Notes: a model not told the origin generated them from the letters alone. Shown: positions 45,601 to 57,839, counted from the first letter of the stretch. The stretch: DNA of 64,000 nucleotides from Balaenoptera acutorostrata (GCF_949987535.1 NC_080067.1:5084001-5148000); one strand, 5' to 3'. A program made the numbers and translations.

Positions 45601-46535
45601 AATGAGGACCCTATTATCTTTAGAGGATGCAAAGGCAAGCAACAGATAGAAGAATATATCCTAGACACATATAATTCACAACGTACTTATATCCAGAATA
45701 TCTAAGTAACTCTTACAAATCAACAAGAAAGAGACAGCTCAATAGAATAATGGGCAAGAGACTTGAACAAAACTTCACAAAAGAGTATATCCAAATAACC
45801 AACAAATATAAAGTGTTCAATTAAAGCCAAATGAGATACCACTAAACACTTGCCAGAACAAGTAAAAAAAAGAAAAATGCTACATATTGACAAGAAAGTG
45901 ATGTAACTGGAATTCTCATACGTTGCTTGCTGTAAAAAATGGTATTACTATTTTGGAAAAACTATTTGGCAGTATCTTCAAAAGCTTAACATAGGAATAT
46001 CCTACAACCTAGCAATTCCACTCCTATATACCCATGAAAAATGTGTTCCTATGTTCACCACAGGACATGCGTGATAATGTTCATTGTAGAGTTATTCATA
46101 ATGGTTAACTGGACATAATTAAATGTAATCAACAGCACAATGAATAAAAATTTGTTCTATTTACAACATGGAATACTATACAGAAATGAAAATGAATGAA
46201 CTATTGCTTCAGGCAACAACTTGTATGAATTTTACTCACACAATTTTGAGCAAAATAATCCAGGTACAAAAAAATTCCATTCATACATAATTTGAAAACA
46301 CTCAAAAACTTACAGTATTAGAAGGATAGTGGTTGCCATGGTGAAGGAATATGTGTAGTGAGTGAGGATATACCCAATGAGTGCTTCCGGGTACTGATGG
46401 CTCAAATTCTTGAGCTTGGTGGTGGTTACGTGGGTATATTCATTTCATGAGATGTCATTTAGCTATATGCTTTTGATTAACACACTTTCCTTTTTGTATG
46501 CTCTGCTTCAATAAAAGATTATTTTAAAATGTGGT
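45601..46535 (+). mobile_element. Old L1M ORF2 C-terminus and 3' UTR, sense
   Basis: 'gggcaagagacttgaacaaa' (45753-45772), 'gagataccactaaacacttg' (45833-45852) and 'aacatggaatactatacaga' (46166-46185), in L1M order, ending at the 'caataaaag' near 46510-46518. May be the continuation of the remnant at 43880, interrupted by the younger L1. Confidence 0.8.
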
Positions 46536-46961
46536 TAATTGATGTTAACATTCATCAGATATGTGTGCCTGGTACCTAGGGAAGTATATGTCTTACTATT
46601 CTCTGTAATTTTCTCTATCTCTAGAATAATTCTTAATTTAAAAATAACAAAGAAAAGTAAAATAAGTCATTAATAAGCAATAATTTTATTGAAAGGATTG
46701 AGCCTTAAGGGGCACATATTCCTAGAAGGTGTCAGTGATCAGTTAATTTATTAAATCAGTGAGTTAATTTAACCTAATCCTCTGTTTTCCTGCCCTGCTT
46801 ACTGCCTCTATCACCCTGTTAAAAATATCCATCACATTAATTTTTGAGAATGTATATATTTATATATGGACCTATATCAATAGCCATATATTTTTCCCCA
46901 TAAAGTAATATTCTCTGTAGAGTGCTTATGCTCAGGACTTCCTGGGAAATATATTATTCTT

Positions 46962-47272
46962 TTTTTGTTTTTTACAAAGAATGTTTTTTTAATTTTATTT
47001 ATTTATTTATGGCTGTGTTGGGTCTTCGTTTCTGTGCGAGGGCTTTCTCCAGTTGCGGCAAGCGGGGGCCACCCTTCATCGCGGTGCGCAGGCCTCTCAC
47101 TATCGTGGCCTCGCTTGTTGCGGAGCACAGGCTCCAGACGCGCAGGCTCAGTAGTTGTGGCTCACGGGCCCAGCTGCTCCGCGGCATGTGGGATCTTCCC
47201 AGACCAGGGCTCGAACCCGTGTCCCCTGCATCGGCAGGCAGATTCTCAACCACTGCGCCACCAGGGAAGCCC
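46962..47272 (-). mobile_element. CHR SINE with bipartite tail, antisense
   Basis: TSD copies at 46948-46961 and 47273-47286 match at 13 of 14. On the minus strand the SINE body and (AAAT)n/A tail (to 46984) are followed by CATTCTTTGT (46983-46974) and a second A-rich tail (46973-46962). Confidence 0.93.
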
Positions 47273-47629
47273 AATGTATTATTCTTAAAAGAGAGCTTTT
47301 TAACTCTGCCTCTCTCCAAGAAAGCTATCTATTAATGAACTAAGAATTAAAGGGACAATGTCAGGCCATAGGAAGGTAACATTTGTTGCTTTTTCTTAAG
47401 ATTATAAGGGGCTTATTATTTATTATATAAAAGATAATATCCATATTCTCAGATATTCTACCAATCTTTTTTCTGAGGTACTGATTTTTGAAAGAGATAT
47501 AAATATCTAATTCTAAAACAGAGGGCTCTATTTAAATAGTCTTATAGCCTGCTTTTTTCACTTAACAGAGCATGAACTTTCTCATAAAATTAAGTTATAT
47601 TTGATGAAATTCCTTAATCCAGGCTTTTA

Positions 47630-47960
47630 GGAACTTTAGTCGAAAGGTACAAACTTCCCGTTATAAGACAAATAAGTACTAGGAATGGAATGTACAACAT
47701 GGTAAATATAATGCACACTGCTGTATGTTATATGTGAAAATTAAGAGAGTAAATCCTAAGAATCTTCACCACAAGAAAAAAAATTTTATATTTCTTTAAT
47801 GTTGTATCTATATGAGATAATGGATATTCACTAAACTTACTGTGGTCACCATTTCATGATGTATGTAAGTTAAATCATTATGCTGCCCACCTTAAACTTA
47901 TGCAGTGCTGTATGTCAATTATATCTCAATAAAACTGGAAGAAAATTTTTAAAAAATACA
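47630..47960 (+). mobile_element. L1M 3' end, sense
   Basis: 'cgaaaggtacaaacttcccg' (47641-47660) to 'atgtcaattatatctcaata' (47912-47931) and an A-rich end match an L1M 3' UTR. Confidence 0.8.
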
Positions 47961-48154
47961 ACGCTTATATAGGATATCAAGACAAAACCATCCTTACGTT
48001 GCGATTTTCGCCTGGACTCATGCATGTTTGCCTGCTTGGGTGGCAGTGTAGAGTGTTGACTATTAAACTCTGTTTTTATTTTTCTTGTAAAAGAGGCCTG
48101 ACTCTAGAACAAAACTTGAATCTCTGCTCCATTTTATTTCCTTATTTCCTTAGA

Positions 48155-48340
48155 AAATTTTTATTTTATATTGGATCATAGTTGATTAACAATGTTGTAT
48201 TAGTTTCAGGTGTACAGCAAAGTAATTCAGTTATACATATACATGTATCTATTCTTTTCCAAATTCTTTTCCCATTTAGGTTATTACAGAGTATTGAGCA
48301 GAATTCCCTGTGCTGTACAGTAGGTCCTTGTTGGTTATCG
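48155..48340 (-). mobile_element. Short L1 3' end, antisense
   Basis: Reversed 3' UTR of the cetartiodactyl-type L1 ('gtttcaggtgtacagcaaag', 48204-48223), truncated after 'gtaggtccttgttggttatc'. Confidence 0.88.
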
Positions 48341-49829
48341 GGATAGATTTGGAGTTTGGGATCCGCTCCATTTCAAAGAGATGCCCCGTAACCTCTGAAA
48401 CAGTAAGTGAAACTACTCAATCCAGAGGACCAGTGCCTTCTCTGAGAAGCTGCAGAACCAGTGACTATCCAGGGAATCTCCTGTCTTACTGGCCAGGGGT
48501 GCTGTCCCATTTCTGTTTCCTAAATTGCCTTTTCCCTCAGTGGTTTTTTCCCCCCCTTTACCCCTCAGCACATAAAAGCGTGATCAGAATTACTCTAAGA
48601 TTTACTTATATGGGTTTGGGAAAACTAAGCTCACTTCTTTCCAAAACTAACCCCGGGAACCAACAGGTTTCCAAAGCCCTTCTTTGGCTGTCTTTCGCTT
48701 AGCTTTTCTATTTACAATTTCAGTTTAATTTTAGAAGTCTTTAGAAATGCTGATTACATTCTTTATGCTTAGTTTGACAGAAGGATGGATGAACTGGTTT
48801 ATTAAAGCCACATTATTTTACAGTTATAATAAACACACTTAAATTATAATTTTCAGCCAGTTTATGAGTCAACCCAAAGACCTTAATGGGCTACTTCAAA
48901 GTATATCATCTGCTTCAAATGAAACCATAAATTGGCATCCCCCTCTGGTAGAATGTACAAAAAACTAGTTAGAGGACTGCAGCCAGGAAAGTTCATTGTG
49001 ATCTGGCCACACACACAAAAAAAAGCAAAAAGGAAAGAAAATTATCTATGGACTTACACTCTCAACTTACTTGAATCCTCTGGATGGATTGAATCCAAAG
49101 ATACTCTAAATGAAAATTATCAGAACTTAAATACGTATAAAGAAACCTTTGACCCAATGTGTAGAGTCCATGATAAATCACTAGAGCATAATGAGGTTGA
49201 CCTACTAAATGTTACAGAGTATATTCTAGTTTCCAGTGCTCTTTTCTGGCAAAGGTGAGGTGTCTAAGTGAATTGCGGCAATTGGCTTTAGGGACCTCAA
49301 AGCTTCATGTTATCTATAGAATGCTTCGTTATTAATGCCCTGATGTAGCTGGTAATGTTTGGTCTAATTGAATTTAAATAGCTTATGTAGGAAATTTTCA
49401 CCTGAGTTTCTTTTTGCAGCCTCACGGATAATATCCTGGATCACTGAAAGTTTGTCCTAAGAATGTTTGCCAAAGAGACAGACATTGTCAGCTGAATAGT
49501 TGTATTGGCTCACCATGTCTATGATGGGAGAGATTAGTAACTTTACTACTAATAATGATCCTGATTTTTCCTAAGTACATAGACGTTAGAGAGATCTGGT
49601 TTGTGTTAATCATTCTGTCATAAAATAATATGTTAGCCTTGTGTGGTTGGGTTGCTAGGAAATATATCTACCTACATCTGTACAAGAAACCTCAATACCC
49701 TTAATCCCATTGCATTGAGGGAAGAAAAAAGAGGGGGGGCTGCTGGGAAAGTTTGTACGATTGGGGCAGAAGCACAGTGTTCCACAACCTACAGTCGTTA
49801 TTCACAAGTAATGAACTTATATCTGCCCT
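48341..49829. other. No recognisable feature
   Basis: Includes open frames at 48310-48702 (starts inside L1) and 48932-49258. Neither has a known domain or flanking signals that would support an exon. Confidence 0.45.
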
Positions 49830-50050
49830 CATCTATCTATCTATCATCTATCTATCTATCTATCTATCTATCATCTATCGCTATCTATCTATTATCTATG
49901 TATCTATCATCTATCTATATCTATCATCTATGTATCTATGTATGTATCTATCTATCATCTATCTCTATTATCCATGTATCTATCATCTATCTATATCTAT
50001 CATTTATCTATCTATCATCTATCTATCTATCTATCATCTATCTATCTATT
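49830..50050. repeat. (ATCT)n tetranucleotide microsatellite
   Basis: About 220 bp of ATCT repeats with ATCATCT, ATGT and ATCTCT interruptions. Likely length-variable. Confidence 0.97.
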
Positions 50051-50538
50051 TTCTTACATGGAGTCTCATTATGGGTGAATCACAGTTCTAAGTACTTTGA
50101 AATACTAGCTGATGGATGAAGAAGGGGCATTCATAATGGGGTAAACTCTGCTTTGTATTTATGGCTTTAAAAAAAGACCAATGGTAACATCATAAAACAA
50201 AGCAAAACCCAGCTGTAATCACAGCATCATGAGTCATGAAAGGCAGGCGGACGTGAGAGTTTAGATCTGGGTAGAGAGTCCCTTCAACCAATCTTGAAAC
50301 ATTTGGGAGGTCCGGCTTTCTGCGTATGAGCGTGATACATTGTTTGCGTCCATCAGAGGACTAGACAGCTTCAGAACAGCGGATCAGGAACAACTAGGGA
50401 AGTGAGAGGAATGAATGAAACCTAAGTTTTGCTACTTGGTTTTATTGATCAAAGCATCTTACAGGTGTGATGGAATTAACTGTTTATTTTGGAAAGTCCC
50501 TAAGGTATTCAACAAAAGTCAACAGACTCTCCATCTTT

Positions 50539-50666
50539 CCCTTTTTTTTTTCTTTTTGGCCATACTGTACGGTTTGCGAGATCTTAGTTCCCTGATCAGG
50601 GATCGAACCCGCGCCCCCTGCAGTGGAAGCGCCGGAGTCTTAACCACTGGACCACCAAGGAAGTCC
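50539..50666 (-). mobile_element. Short CHR-family SINE, antisense
   Basis: Reversed head 'ggacttccttggtggtcc' at the 50666 end, B box 'ggttcgatcc' on the minus strand, A-rich tail at 50539-50556. Flanks 'ctccatcttt' and 'ctccatcctt' (50529-50538, 50667-50676) are the TSD. Confidence 0.93.
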
Positions 50667-50676
50667 CTCCATCCTT

Positions 50677-51417
50677 TACTTTTTAAAAATTACACCATGA
50701 GTTCCAGTTTCAAAGATGCCCCAAAGTTACAGTTGGAACCAGTGATTATTTTATTGTTCCCAGCTTTTTTCCCTCTCCAATCCTCTAATGTGGTATTATT
50801 CTCCTCCCTAATGATCTCCCTTGATTGCCACTTCCCAAGTCCCTGGAAGGGATGGATCCTCTTAAACATTATGAAATAGAGTGGAAATGATTTCACTGGA
50901 ATGGCCAGCGATCATATCAGAGACTAAAATGATGCCAGGGTCACTAGGCAGGACCTGGGGCTTGTCTTACGAACATCAATTTTGAAAACTATCAGGTTTA
51001 GGAAAACCAATCTCATTAACAAATGATTATAATAGTAATGACCAGCCATATTGATCTTCTGCCTTCAGATGAGATTTTTATAAAGTAGTAGTAAAAATTT
51101 AAATAACCATAAAATATTGATACTTCACAAAGTAAGAATTACAAAAAGAAAAATGAGTCCCAAAGCAGAATAATCTCATGTATCCAAAACTGTAATTGAA
51201 TTTCTAGAACACTGTTGTCCAATAGAACTTTCTATGTTAAGGAGATGTTCTATTATCTGTACTAATACTCTAGCCAACTGGCCACATGTGACTATCGAGC
51301 CCTTGACAGTGGGACCGAGGAACTGAATTTTTAATTTTCTATAATTTTAATTAATTTAAATGTAAATATAAATGCCAAGTAGTTACTGCATTAGACAAGG
51401 CAGTTCTACTAATTTCT
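50677..51417. other. No recognisable feature
   Basis: Contains 'ctaatactctagccaactgg…gactatcgagcccttga' (51259-51306), which reads like an unclassified old repeat. No gene supported. Confidence 0.4.
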
Positions 51418-51430
51418 TTTCTGTAATTTT

Positions 51431-51834
51431 TTTTCCTTCTGTATCCTTTTTAAAAAAATTTTTATTAGAGTATAGTTGATTTACAATGTTGTGTTGGTTT
51501 CTACTGTACAGCAAAGTGAATCAGTTATACATACAATATATCCACTCTTTTTTAGATTCTTTTCCCATATAGGTATTACATACAGAGTATTGAGTAGAGT
51601 TCCTTGTACTATACAGTAGGTCCTTATTAGCTATCTATTTTATATATAATAGTGTGTATATGTCAATCCCAATCTCGCAATTTATCCCTCCGCCTTTTCT
51701 CTCCCAGTAACCATAGGATTGCTTTCTACATCTGTGATTTCTGTTTTGTAAGTAAGTTTATTTGTACCATATTTTTTAGATTCCACATATAAGCGATATC
51801 ATATGATATTTGTCCTTCTCTGTCTGACTTACTT
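51431..51834 (-). mobile_element. Truncated L1 3' end with short extra 3' segment, antisense
   Basis: TSD copies at 51418-51430 and 51835-51847 match at 12 of 13. On the minus strand the L1 3' UTR and A-rich end are followed by GGATACAGAAGG (51446-51435) and a few A before the duplication. Confidence 0.88.
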
Positions 51835-52159
51835 TTTCTGAAATTTTCAATCATAATTAATTCTGTATGGTGATAAGAAGATTTGAATCTAAAGAAACAT
51901 TTTATATATTGTATATTATATACTATAAATCGTCATATTTTAAATACCATATACAATTTACAAGAACGATTAGAAGGAAATGTTTGGTTAAATATATGCA
52001 ATTCCAAAATTATATTCGATACTTACCTTAGTATTTCAAATGTTTTTCCCTTCCACACTGTCCTTTTTTAATTTTTTTAAATAATTGATTTTAGCTAAAG
52101 ACATAAAATATGCTTATGGTGATTTTAAAACACTTGTAATTCGAGGTTTTGTTTACTGA

Positions 52160-52430
52160 AAAAATCCTACTTAAAAAAATAGTTTTATTGCACCTACCAT
52201 AAAGTTCACCTACTCAGTGTACAATTAAATGTTTTTCAGTATATTTGTAGAGTTGTGCAACCATCACCATAATCGAATTTTGGAACATCTTCATCACCCA
52301 CAAAGAAACTTCATCCCCATCAGCTGTCACCCCCCACCCATTTCCTCCCCAGCTCCTGGCAGCTCCTTTCTGTCTCTCTAGATCTGCTTATTCCAGATAT
52401 TCGACAGGAATGCGATTATACACTATGGAG
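52160..52430 (-). mobile_element. L1M 3'-end fragment, antisense
   Basis: 'gagttgtgcaaccatcacca' (52250-52269) and 'agaaacttcatccccatcag' (52303-52322) belong to the reversed L1M 3' UTR. Confidence 0.85.
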
Positions 52431-53115
52431 TAATGGGTGGCTTCCACTCTGAAACTAAGTTCTTCACCCAAAAAACCTATTGCTTTACCTGAAACAAAAT
52501 AAGTAAATATGGTTCAGGATAATACATTTCACTTCTAGGGAGGTTCAGAAGGTTCTGGAGAAGAGAACAAAGTCCAATAAATGTTCATAGAGAAATGTAA
52601 TAATTCATAAAACATCTACAAAACCAGCAGCTAGAAACCTCATCCAAAAAGTACTCACTCTTCTACCGAAAGTCACTATAACCTGGAAGGTGCAGAGTGG
52701 ATTCAATGGTACAAGAAATTGCCCTGGGAAATGTGTCATCTTCTTAAGCCTGATTTCATCCTCTCTCAGGCTCCCTGTGCAGTCCGCACTCATTTTCAGG
52801 GGCTGCCGGTTCTGCACGGGGTTCAGAAAGATTGCTTGGAGCATGTGATGTTCAGTGGTCAGTCAGGGAAGGATTCCTCTTACCCTTTAGGTGGTTTACC
52901 CTTTGACAGGAACGCCAAGGCAGCTCTGCTTCTGCCCCAGTGTTTTACCCAGTTTTAAATGGGTAACTTGGTTTAGCTTTTGCCTGCTGCTTCCTTCTCA
53001 CTTCTCTTCCATCTGCATCCAGATCTGTGTACACTGAGGGGTCTGGAGGGCCATGCTTTCTCCAGAACCATGACCTAACCAGCATTTCTCCTCTTCTTTT
53101 TTATTTTTTAGGGAA
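52431..53115. other. No recognisable feature
   Basis: Opposed open frames at 52605-52844 and 52719-52958 overlap and carry no motif. No repeat named. Confidence 0.45.
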
Positions 53116-53125
53116 GAAGTTGATT

Positions 53126-53446
53126 GATTGATTGATTTTAAATTTATTTATTTATTTTTGGGCTGCGTTGGGTCTTCGTTGCTGCACTCGGGCTTTCTCC
53201 AGTTGTGGCGAGCGGGGGCTACTCTTCATTGCGGTGCACAGCTTCTCATTGCGGTGGCTTCTCTTGTTGCAGAGCATGGGCCCTAGAGCGCGTGGGCTTC
53301 AGTAGTTGTGGTGCATGGGCTCAGTAGTTGTGGCTCGCGGGCTTAGTTGTTGACTGGCACGTGGGATCTTCCCGGACCAGGGATCGAACCTGTGTCCCCC
53401 GAATTGGCAGGCGGATTCTTAACCACCGCGCCACCAGGGTAGTCCT
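53126..53446 (-). mobile_element. CHR-family SINE, longer variant, antisense
   Basis: Body 53155-53446, tail (AAAT)n then (AATC)n repeats (53126-53137). TSD 'gaagttgatt' / 'gaagtggatt' at 53116-53125 and 53447-53456. Confidence 0.9.
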
Positions 53447-53456
53447 GAAGTGGATT

Positions 53457-55240
53457 TATTTAGAGAGAAACAGCTCCACAGGCAGAGTGTGGGCCATCTC
53501 AGAAGGTGAGAAAGGCCTATCCTCTCCTCTGAGGAATGAGGCCATATGATTGGCTCTTTCTTCTAGATTTCCTATCTATCAATAAAAGGCACCTCAGTCC
53601 CTCACGAAAATTGGTTCCTAGCAGTTCAGACTCCCCAGTTTTTTAATACATTTCTAGATATTTTGGAACGCCAGATATACGTGGAGTTAAACCAAAGCTG
53701 GAAAATTCATTGTATTTCTCTTTGTTTTGCCATAGGACGGCTCAGTACAGAACCTGGGTGGGAATCTGTAAGTGGTGCCACCTGGTGGTAGGACCATCTG
53801 CAATACCTTCCACCATCCCACGTTTTGGCTACTATGGAATGCTCCTGCATATAGAATTAGCTTTTTTTCTTACATTTGGTATGATGGTTCCCAGTTCTCC
53901 AGTAATGCCAAAAAACCATCACGTTTCTCACATTCAGTAAACTGACTTCTTAAAATTCTATTTGTTTTACAAATAGACCTAAATGTAGTGAAAGTCTTGT
54001 CTAGAAAGTTTATCTTGAAAAGGGCTGTATGTCAGTGGCAGCAAGACAGCTAGTGGAAAAGTAAGCATTTCGTTAAACACTACAAGTAAAACGTTCAGCC
54101 CGTTAGGAGTTATCTAGTGCTATGTGATCCCAAAAGAGAGACTGATTAACTGGTATCTGCTTACAGAAATGACTGAATTCTGTCGCATGAGTTGCTTGCG
54201 TGCCCAAAGGTACTTACCAGTGTTAACAACACTATATCAACTGAATTAAAAATTACTCATTTGCATCACTGACGCCATGAAAAAAGAGAAGGCTGAAGAG
54301 TATGGAACTTCTTGGAAAGCTATTTAAGTCAGTATTTTTTAAAAATTAAAAGATCCAATATAAATCCAGACCTATGGAAGAAAAAGAAAATCTCTTCTTT
54401 CAACACCTATGGAATGAAGCAGAAATAATTTCTGACTTGCAGGTTTTTTAGTCTTTTGGGATGTTAGATTTTTTCCACAATCCTTCCATTTTTTGGCCTC
54501 TAATTCTGTTGTATGGAGAGATGTGACTAGTATACAGAAGATACTTTTGGGGCCAGAACAAGGCAGAGTGGTGGCCATTCCGGGCTGTACCTTCATGGGA
54601 GAATAAGCATTCTGATTTCAGGACAGACAGGCTTATGTCTTCTGTTTCAGAAATTTACTGTTTCCCAGACTAGTATGTTACAAGCATTACCCTACTTTTT
54701 CCTTTCTCCTTTCACGTCCTTTGCCCTATAATTGTAAAGAATATATCCGGACACTCTTCTAACTATATCCGCTCAAGACGACAAGAGACTTAAGCCTTCC
54801 TGAGTTCTTGTGGTTCCTTATTTTTCAATTCTACAAACATGTACTGAGTTTAGAGATGGTTGGAAAAAGAGTAAAACAGGTGAGAGTAAGCATGGATTTT
54901 TGGACACTGAGGGAAACAGAGGCAAAGTGTTTCTAGACCGTGGAATCATACATCCTTGATCTGAGAGGAGGAACTACAGGTGTTTTTAGGAGAATCTTGG
55001 TGCTCTTGCAGGAGCGGTGGGTCAGTACTCAGCCTAAGGATCTATTATAGTCTGTGAATTTTGATACTGACATTTTTTTAACCTGGTGAATATTCACATC
55101 TCCCTGTGGCTTTGGGTGAATTCCAGCTGAAAGCAAGAATACAGCATCTCTTGATCCATGATTACAGGTTTGGGAGGCCACATTAGAATCCTGACAGGCA
55201 GTGGAGATCAAACAAGACACTCTTAGGGTTCTGAAGGGAA
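53457..55240. other. No recognisable feature
   Basis: About 1.8 kb without a named repeat. Frames at 53710-53940, 54372-54596 (minus) and 55029-55220 (minus) are short and unsupported. Confidence 0.45.
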
Positions 55241-55244
55241 TTAT

Positions 55245-55510
55245 GGTCTAGTAGGAGTAACTTCTGGGCAATCAATTTCAAAAGGGCATTATATGTAGCA
55301 TTAGAGAAAGTGTGGATTCTGAAGGCAGCCTAGTAAAGAATGCAGGTATCAATACTTCAGTTCTGGGAGTGTGAAAGGCATAATCCAATAGGTGATATTT
55401 GACCTGGGTATTGAGGGATGAATTTTCCAGGTAACGAGGAATAGAAAGGGAATAGAGCTGCTGAAATAATGCCTTGGGAGAAAGGTATGCACATAGGCCA
55501 AAAAGCTTTC
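55245..55510 (-). mobile_element. L2 fragment, antisense
   Basis: 'gtgatatttgacctgggtat' (55392-55411) and 'gaggaatagaaagggaatag' (55436-55455) correspond to reversed L2 3' sequence. Confidence 0.55.
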
Positions 55511-55581
55511 CATTTTCATAATCCTTGGCTCTATTAGACCTTGAAATGTGAGTAAGAGCCCTCTTTGGGTTATTTTCTTTT

Positions 55582-55750
55582 TTTTCTTCTTAATTTTATT
55601 GAAATATAGTTGATTTTCAAAGTTGTGTTAATTTCTTCTGTATATCAAAGGACTCAGCTATATATATATGTCTACATATATACATATGTATGTCTGTCTG
55701 TGTGTGTATATATATATATATATTCTCTTTTATATTCTTTTCCATTATGG
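55582..55750 (-). mobile_element. Short L1 3' end, antisense
   Basis: 'tattgaaatatagttgattt' (55598-55617) to 'cttttccattatgg' (55737-55750), with a TA/TG microsatellite inside (55660-55723). Confidence 0.85.
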
Positions 55751-56484
55751 CATTCTGTAAGTTGATGTATGTGCAGTGCCAAATGGAGTTTGTGCTCAAA
55801 ATTGCCTAATCCATTAATCTTCAGGTGTTTTTCACTTTTTCCATTTGAATGACTCCAGTAGACTCCCTGATCTCTCAAAAGGTTGGAAAACCAAAGAGAA
55901 AACAGCAGCAGGCTCCCGGAATGATGAGTATTTATAGAAAAGACAGTTCACTTAGAGTTAATTACTTAGGGAAATTAGGGGGAAAGTATGGGCTGAATGC
56001 CCATCATTTATTAGAGTCAAACCAAGTATAATCTATGGATAATGGATAAAGGTGCCTTTTTAAAGTGAAACCTTTTGCCACAGTGATGCAAACTTGCGAC
56101 ACCAGGGCTGGCTTGCGTGCTGAATCACTCAAATTGTGGCTCAATGCCCAAAACTCAATTTCTATTGTTCAGTGCCCTCTAAAGCATGTTCTCTCTGAGA
56201 CTCAGCTTGTTCTAGTAGAACTTGGCTTTATTGAATTTTGCTTGATTTGTTCTTCCTTTTGAGTCTGATTAAAGTTTCCTACTCTTTTCAGCACCCACTG
56301 GTTTCTGCTTCCAGCTAAGGGTTTGCTTAGTTAGCTCAGTTTGATTTCCCCTGAGGGTTTTCCCCCAGGATGTTTCTTTAGTGCAGAAGCCCTTGTGCAG
56401 ATAGACACATGGCCTTGAGCAGATAGTAACAACCTCTCTTGGTAACTGACTAATGACACCAACCCTTCTATCACTCTTACTGTT
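55751..56484. other. No recognisable feature
   Basis: No repeat or gene recognised. The open frame running leftward through 56269-57051 reads through an antisense SINE. Confidence 0.45.
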
Positions 56485-56859
56485 TGCCAGACACTGTTCT
56501 AAATGCTTTCCTTGAATTAACTCAATCATCTGCACAAAAATGAAGGAGGCAAGTATTATTATTATTCCCATATTGTAGATAAAGAAAGGGATGTGAGGGC
56601 TTCCCTGGTGGCACAGTGGTTGAGAATCTGCCTGCCAATGCAGGGGACACGGGTTCGAGCCCTGGTCTGGGAAGATCCCACATGCCGCGGAGCAACTGGG
56701 CCCGTGAGCCACAATTACTGAGCCTGCGCGTCTGGAGCCCGTGCTCCGCAACGGGAGAGGCTGCGATAGTGAGAGGCCCGCGCACCGCGATGAAGAGTGG
56801 TCCCCGCTTGCCGCAACTAGAGAAAGCCCTCGCACAGAAACGAAGACCCAACACAGCCA

Positions 56860-56890
<31 letters not shown>

Positions 56891-57005
56891 AAATAAAGGA
56901 ATTCCTTTGAAAAAAAGAAAGGGAGGTGCAGAGAGAATAAAGAGCTTGCCGACGCTCGCAGAATTAGCAGCAGAGTTCTGGCTCCGTCCGAGTGGTCTGT
57001 GCTTC
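56485..57005 (-). mobile_element. MIR SINE, antisense, split by a CHR SINE
   Basis: 'agacactgttctaaatgctt' (56489-56508) and 'cccatattgtagataaagaa', then after the SINE 'gtgcagagagaataaagagc', are consecutive parts of reversed MIR. Confidence 0.8.
56596..56913 (+). mobile_element. CHR SINE with bipartite tail, sense
   Basis: A box TGGCACAGTGG (56609-56619), B box GGTTCGAGCCC (56652-56662). (AAAT)n tail to 56897, then GGAATTCCTTTG (56898-56909), then A's. TSD copies 56581-56595 and 56914-56928 match at 14 of 15. Near-consensus, so probably young. Confidence 0.95.
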
Positions 57006-57054
57006 CAGCCACTATCCTCTGCTGCCTGTTAATGTTAGCCAGGGACCTCATGTG

Positions 57055-57215
57055 ACTTAGCCCTTTTACTGCTCACACAACTCTATGGAAGGTGGGTACT
57101 TTCATCTCGATTGACATATGAGAAAACTGAGCTTCATTAAGCTCGTGTAACCAGCCCAAGTGAGGGGTAACTCGTCATCGGCTGAGATGGGTTTCGATTG
57201 CTAGTGCCTCTAGCG
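57055..57215 (-). mobile_element. MIR SINE, antisense
   Basis: 'catatgagaaaactgagctt' (57115-57134), 'taaccagcccaagtgag' (57148-57164) and 'gggtttcgattgctag' follow reversed MIR order. Confidence 0.7.
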
Positions 57216-57439
57216 TCAAATCCCTGGCTCTTAATCTGCATTGGGTACCATTTTTTCTCCCACACTGTGGTCCAGGGCTCAGATCCCAGGCCTCTCTTTC
57301 TTTGCCTGGTGATCTTTAAGTCGTGTCTGTTCTCTGATGATTGCCAGCTCTGAAATCCTCCCTGAGTTTCACGTTCTCGTATCTGGGGGTGGGGAAGGGG
57401 TGGTCCACACACACTTCTGTAAGACCCAGCTAGTAAATA

Positions 57440-57600
57440 TTTTAAGGTTTATGGGTCGTGGGGTATGTCTCCAAGAGTGTGGGCAACTTGAGGGCAGGAA
57501 TTGCAACTTGTTCATTGTCGCATCCCTGGCGCCTCAGATAACGTCTGATAAATTCATTCTCAGAATTTATTTGCTATATGAATCAATAAATGGGTATAAA
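57440..57600 (+). mobile_element. L2 3' end, sense
   Basis: 'aacttgagggcaggaattgc' (57485-57504) then 'catccctggcgcctcagata' and 'gaatcaataaatggg' follow L2 3' order. Confidence 0.7.
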
Positions 57601-57839
57601 AGATTATCCTTGAAAGGATGAGGCTGAACGTCTTGCTTCTAAAACATCTTCCTGATATACTCCTAATGCACATTAACTGCTTAGTGCAAGGAGAAGTTTT
57701 TTCTTAAAATCCTGATATCTCTGAAGGAAATGGATTTTCTCTCCCCACTCCTAAATATAATACTTGGAAAAAAATTATATCAAAATACAAGTGGTCATCG
57801 TCACTGTTGGCTTTAATGTTGATGTGCGTAGTCAGTGAG

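Noticed and set aside
48932..49258. 108-codon open frame in unique-looking sequence
   Set aside because: No recognisable domain, no CpG or promoter context, and composition like the AT-rich background; not supportable without a database search.
49830..50050. Regularly spaced short repeats resembling an array
   Set aside because: Simple ATCT tandem repeat with no unique spacers; not a CRISPR array.
56269..57051. 260-codon open frame on the minus strand, the longest frame outside L1
   Set aside because: Its centre is the antisense of a GC-rich CHR SINE, which is open in several frames at every copy in the window. The flanks are MIR and unrelated DNA.
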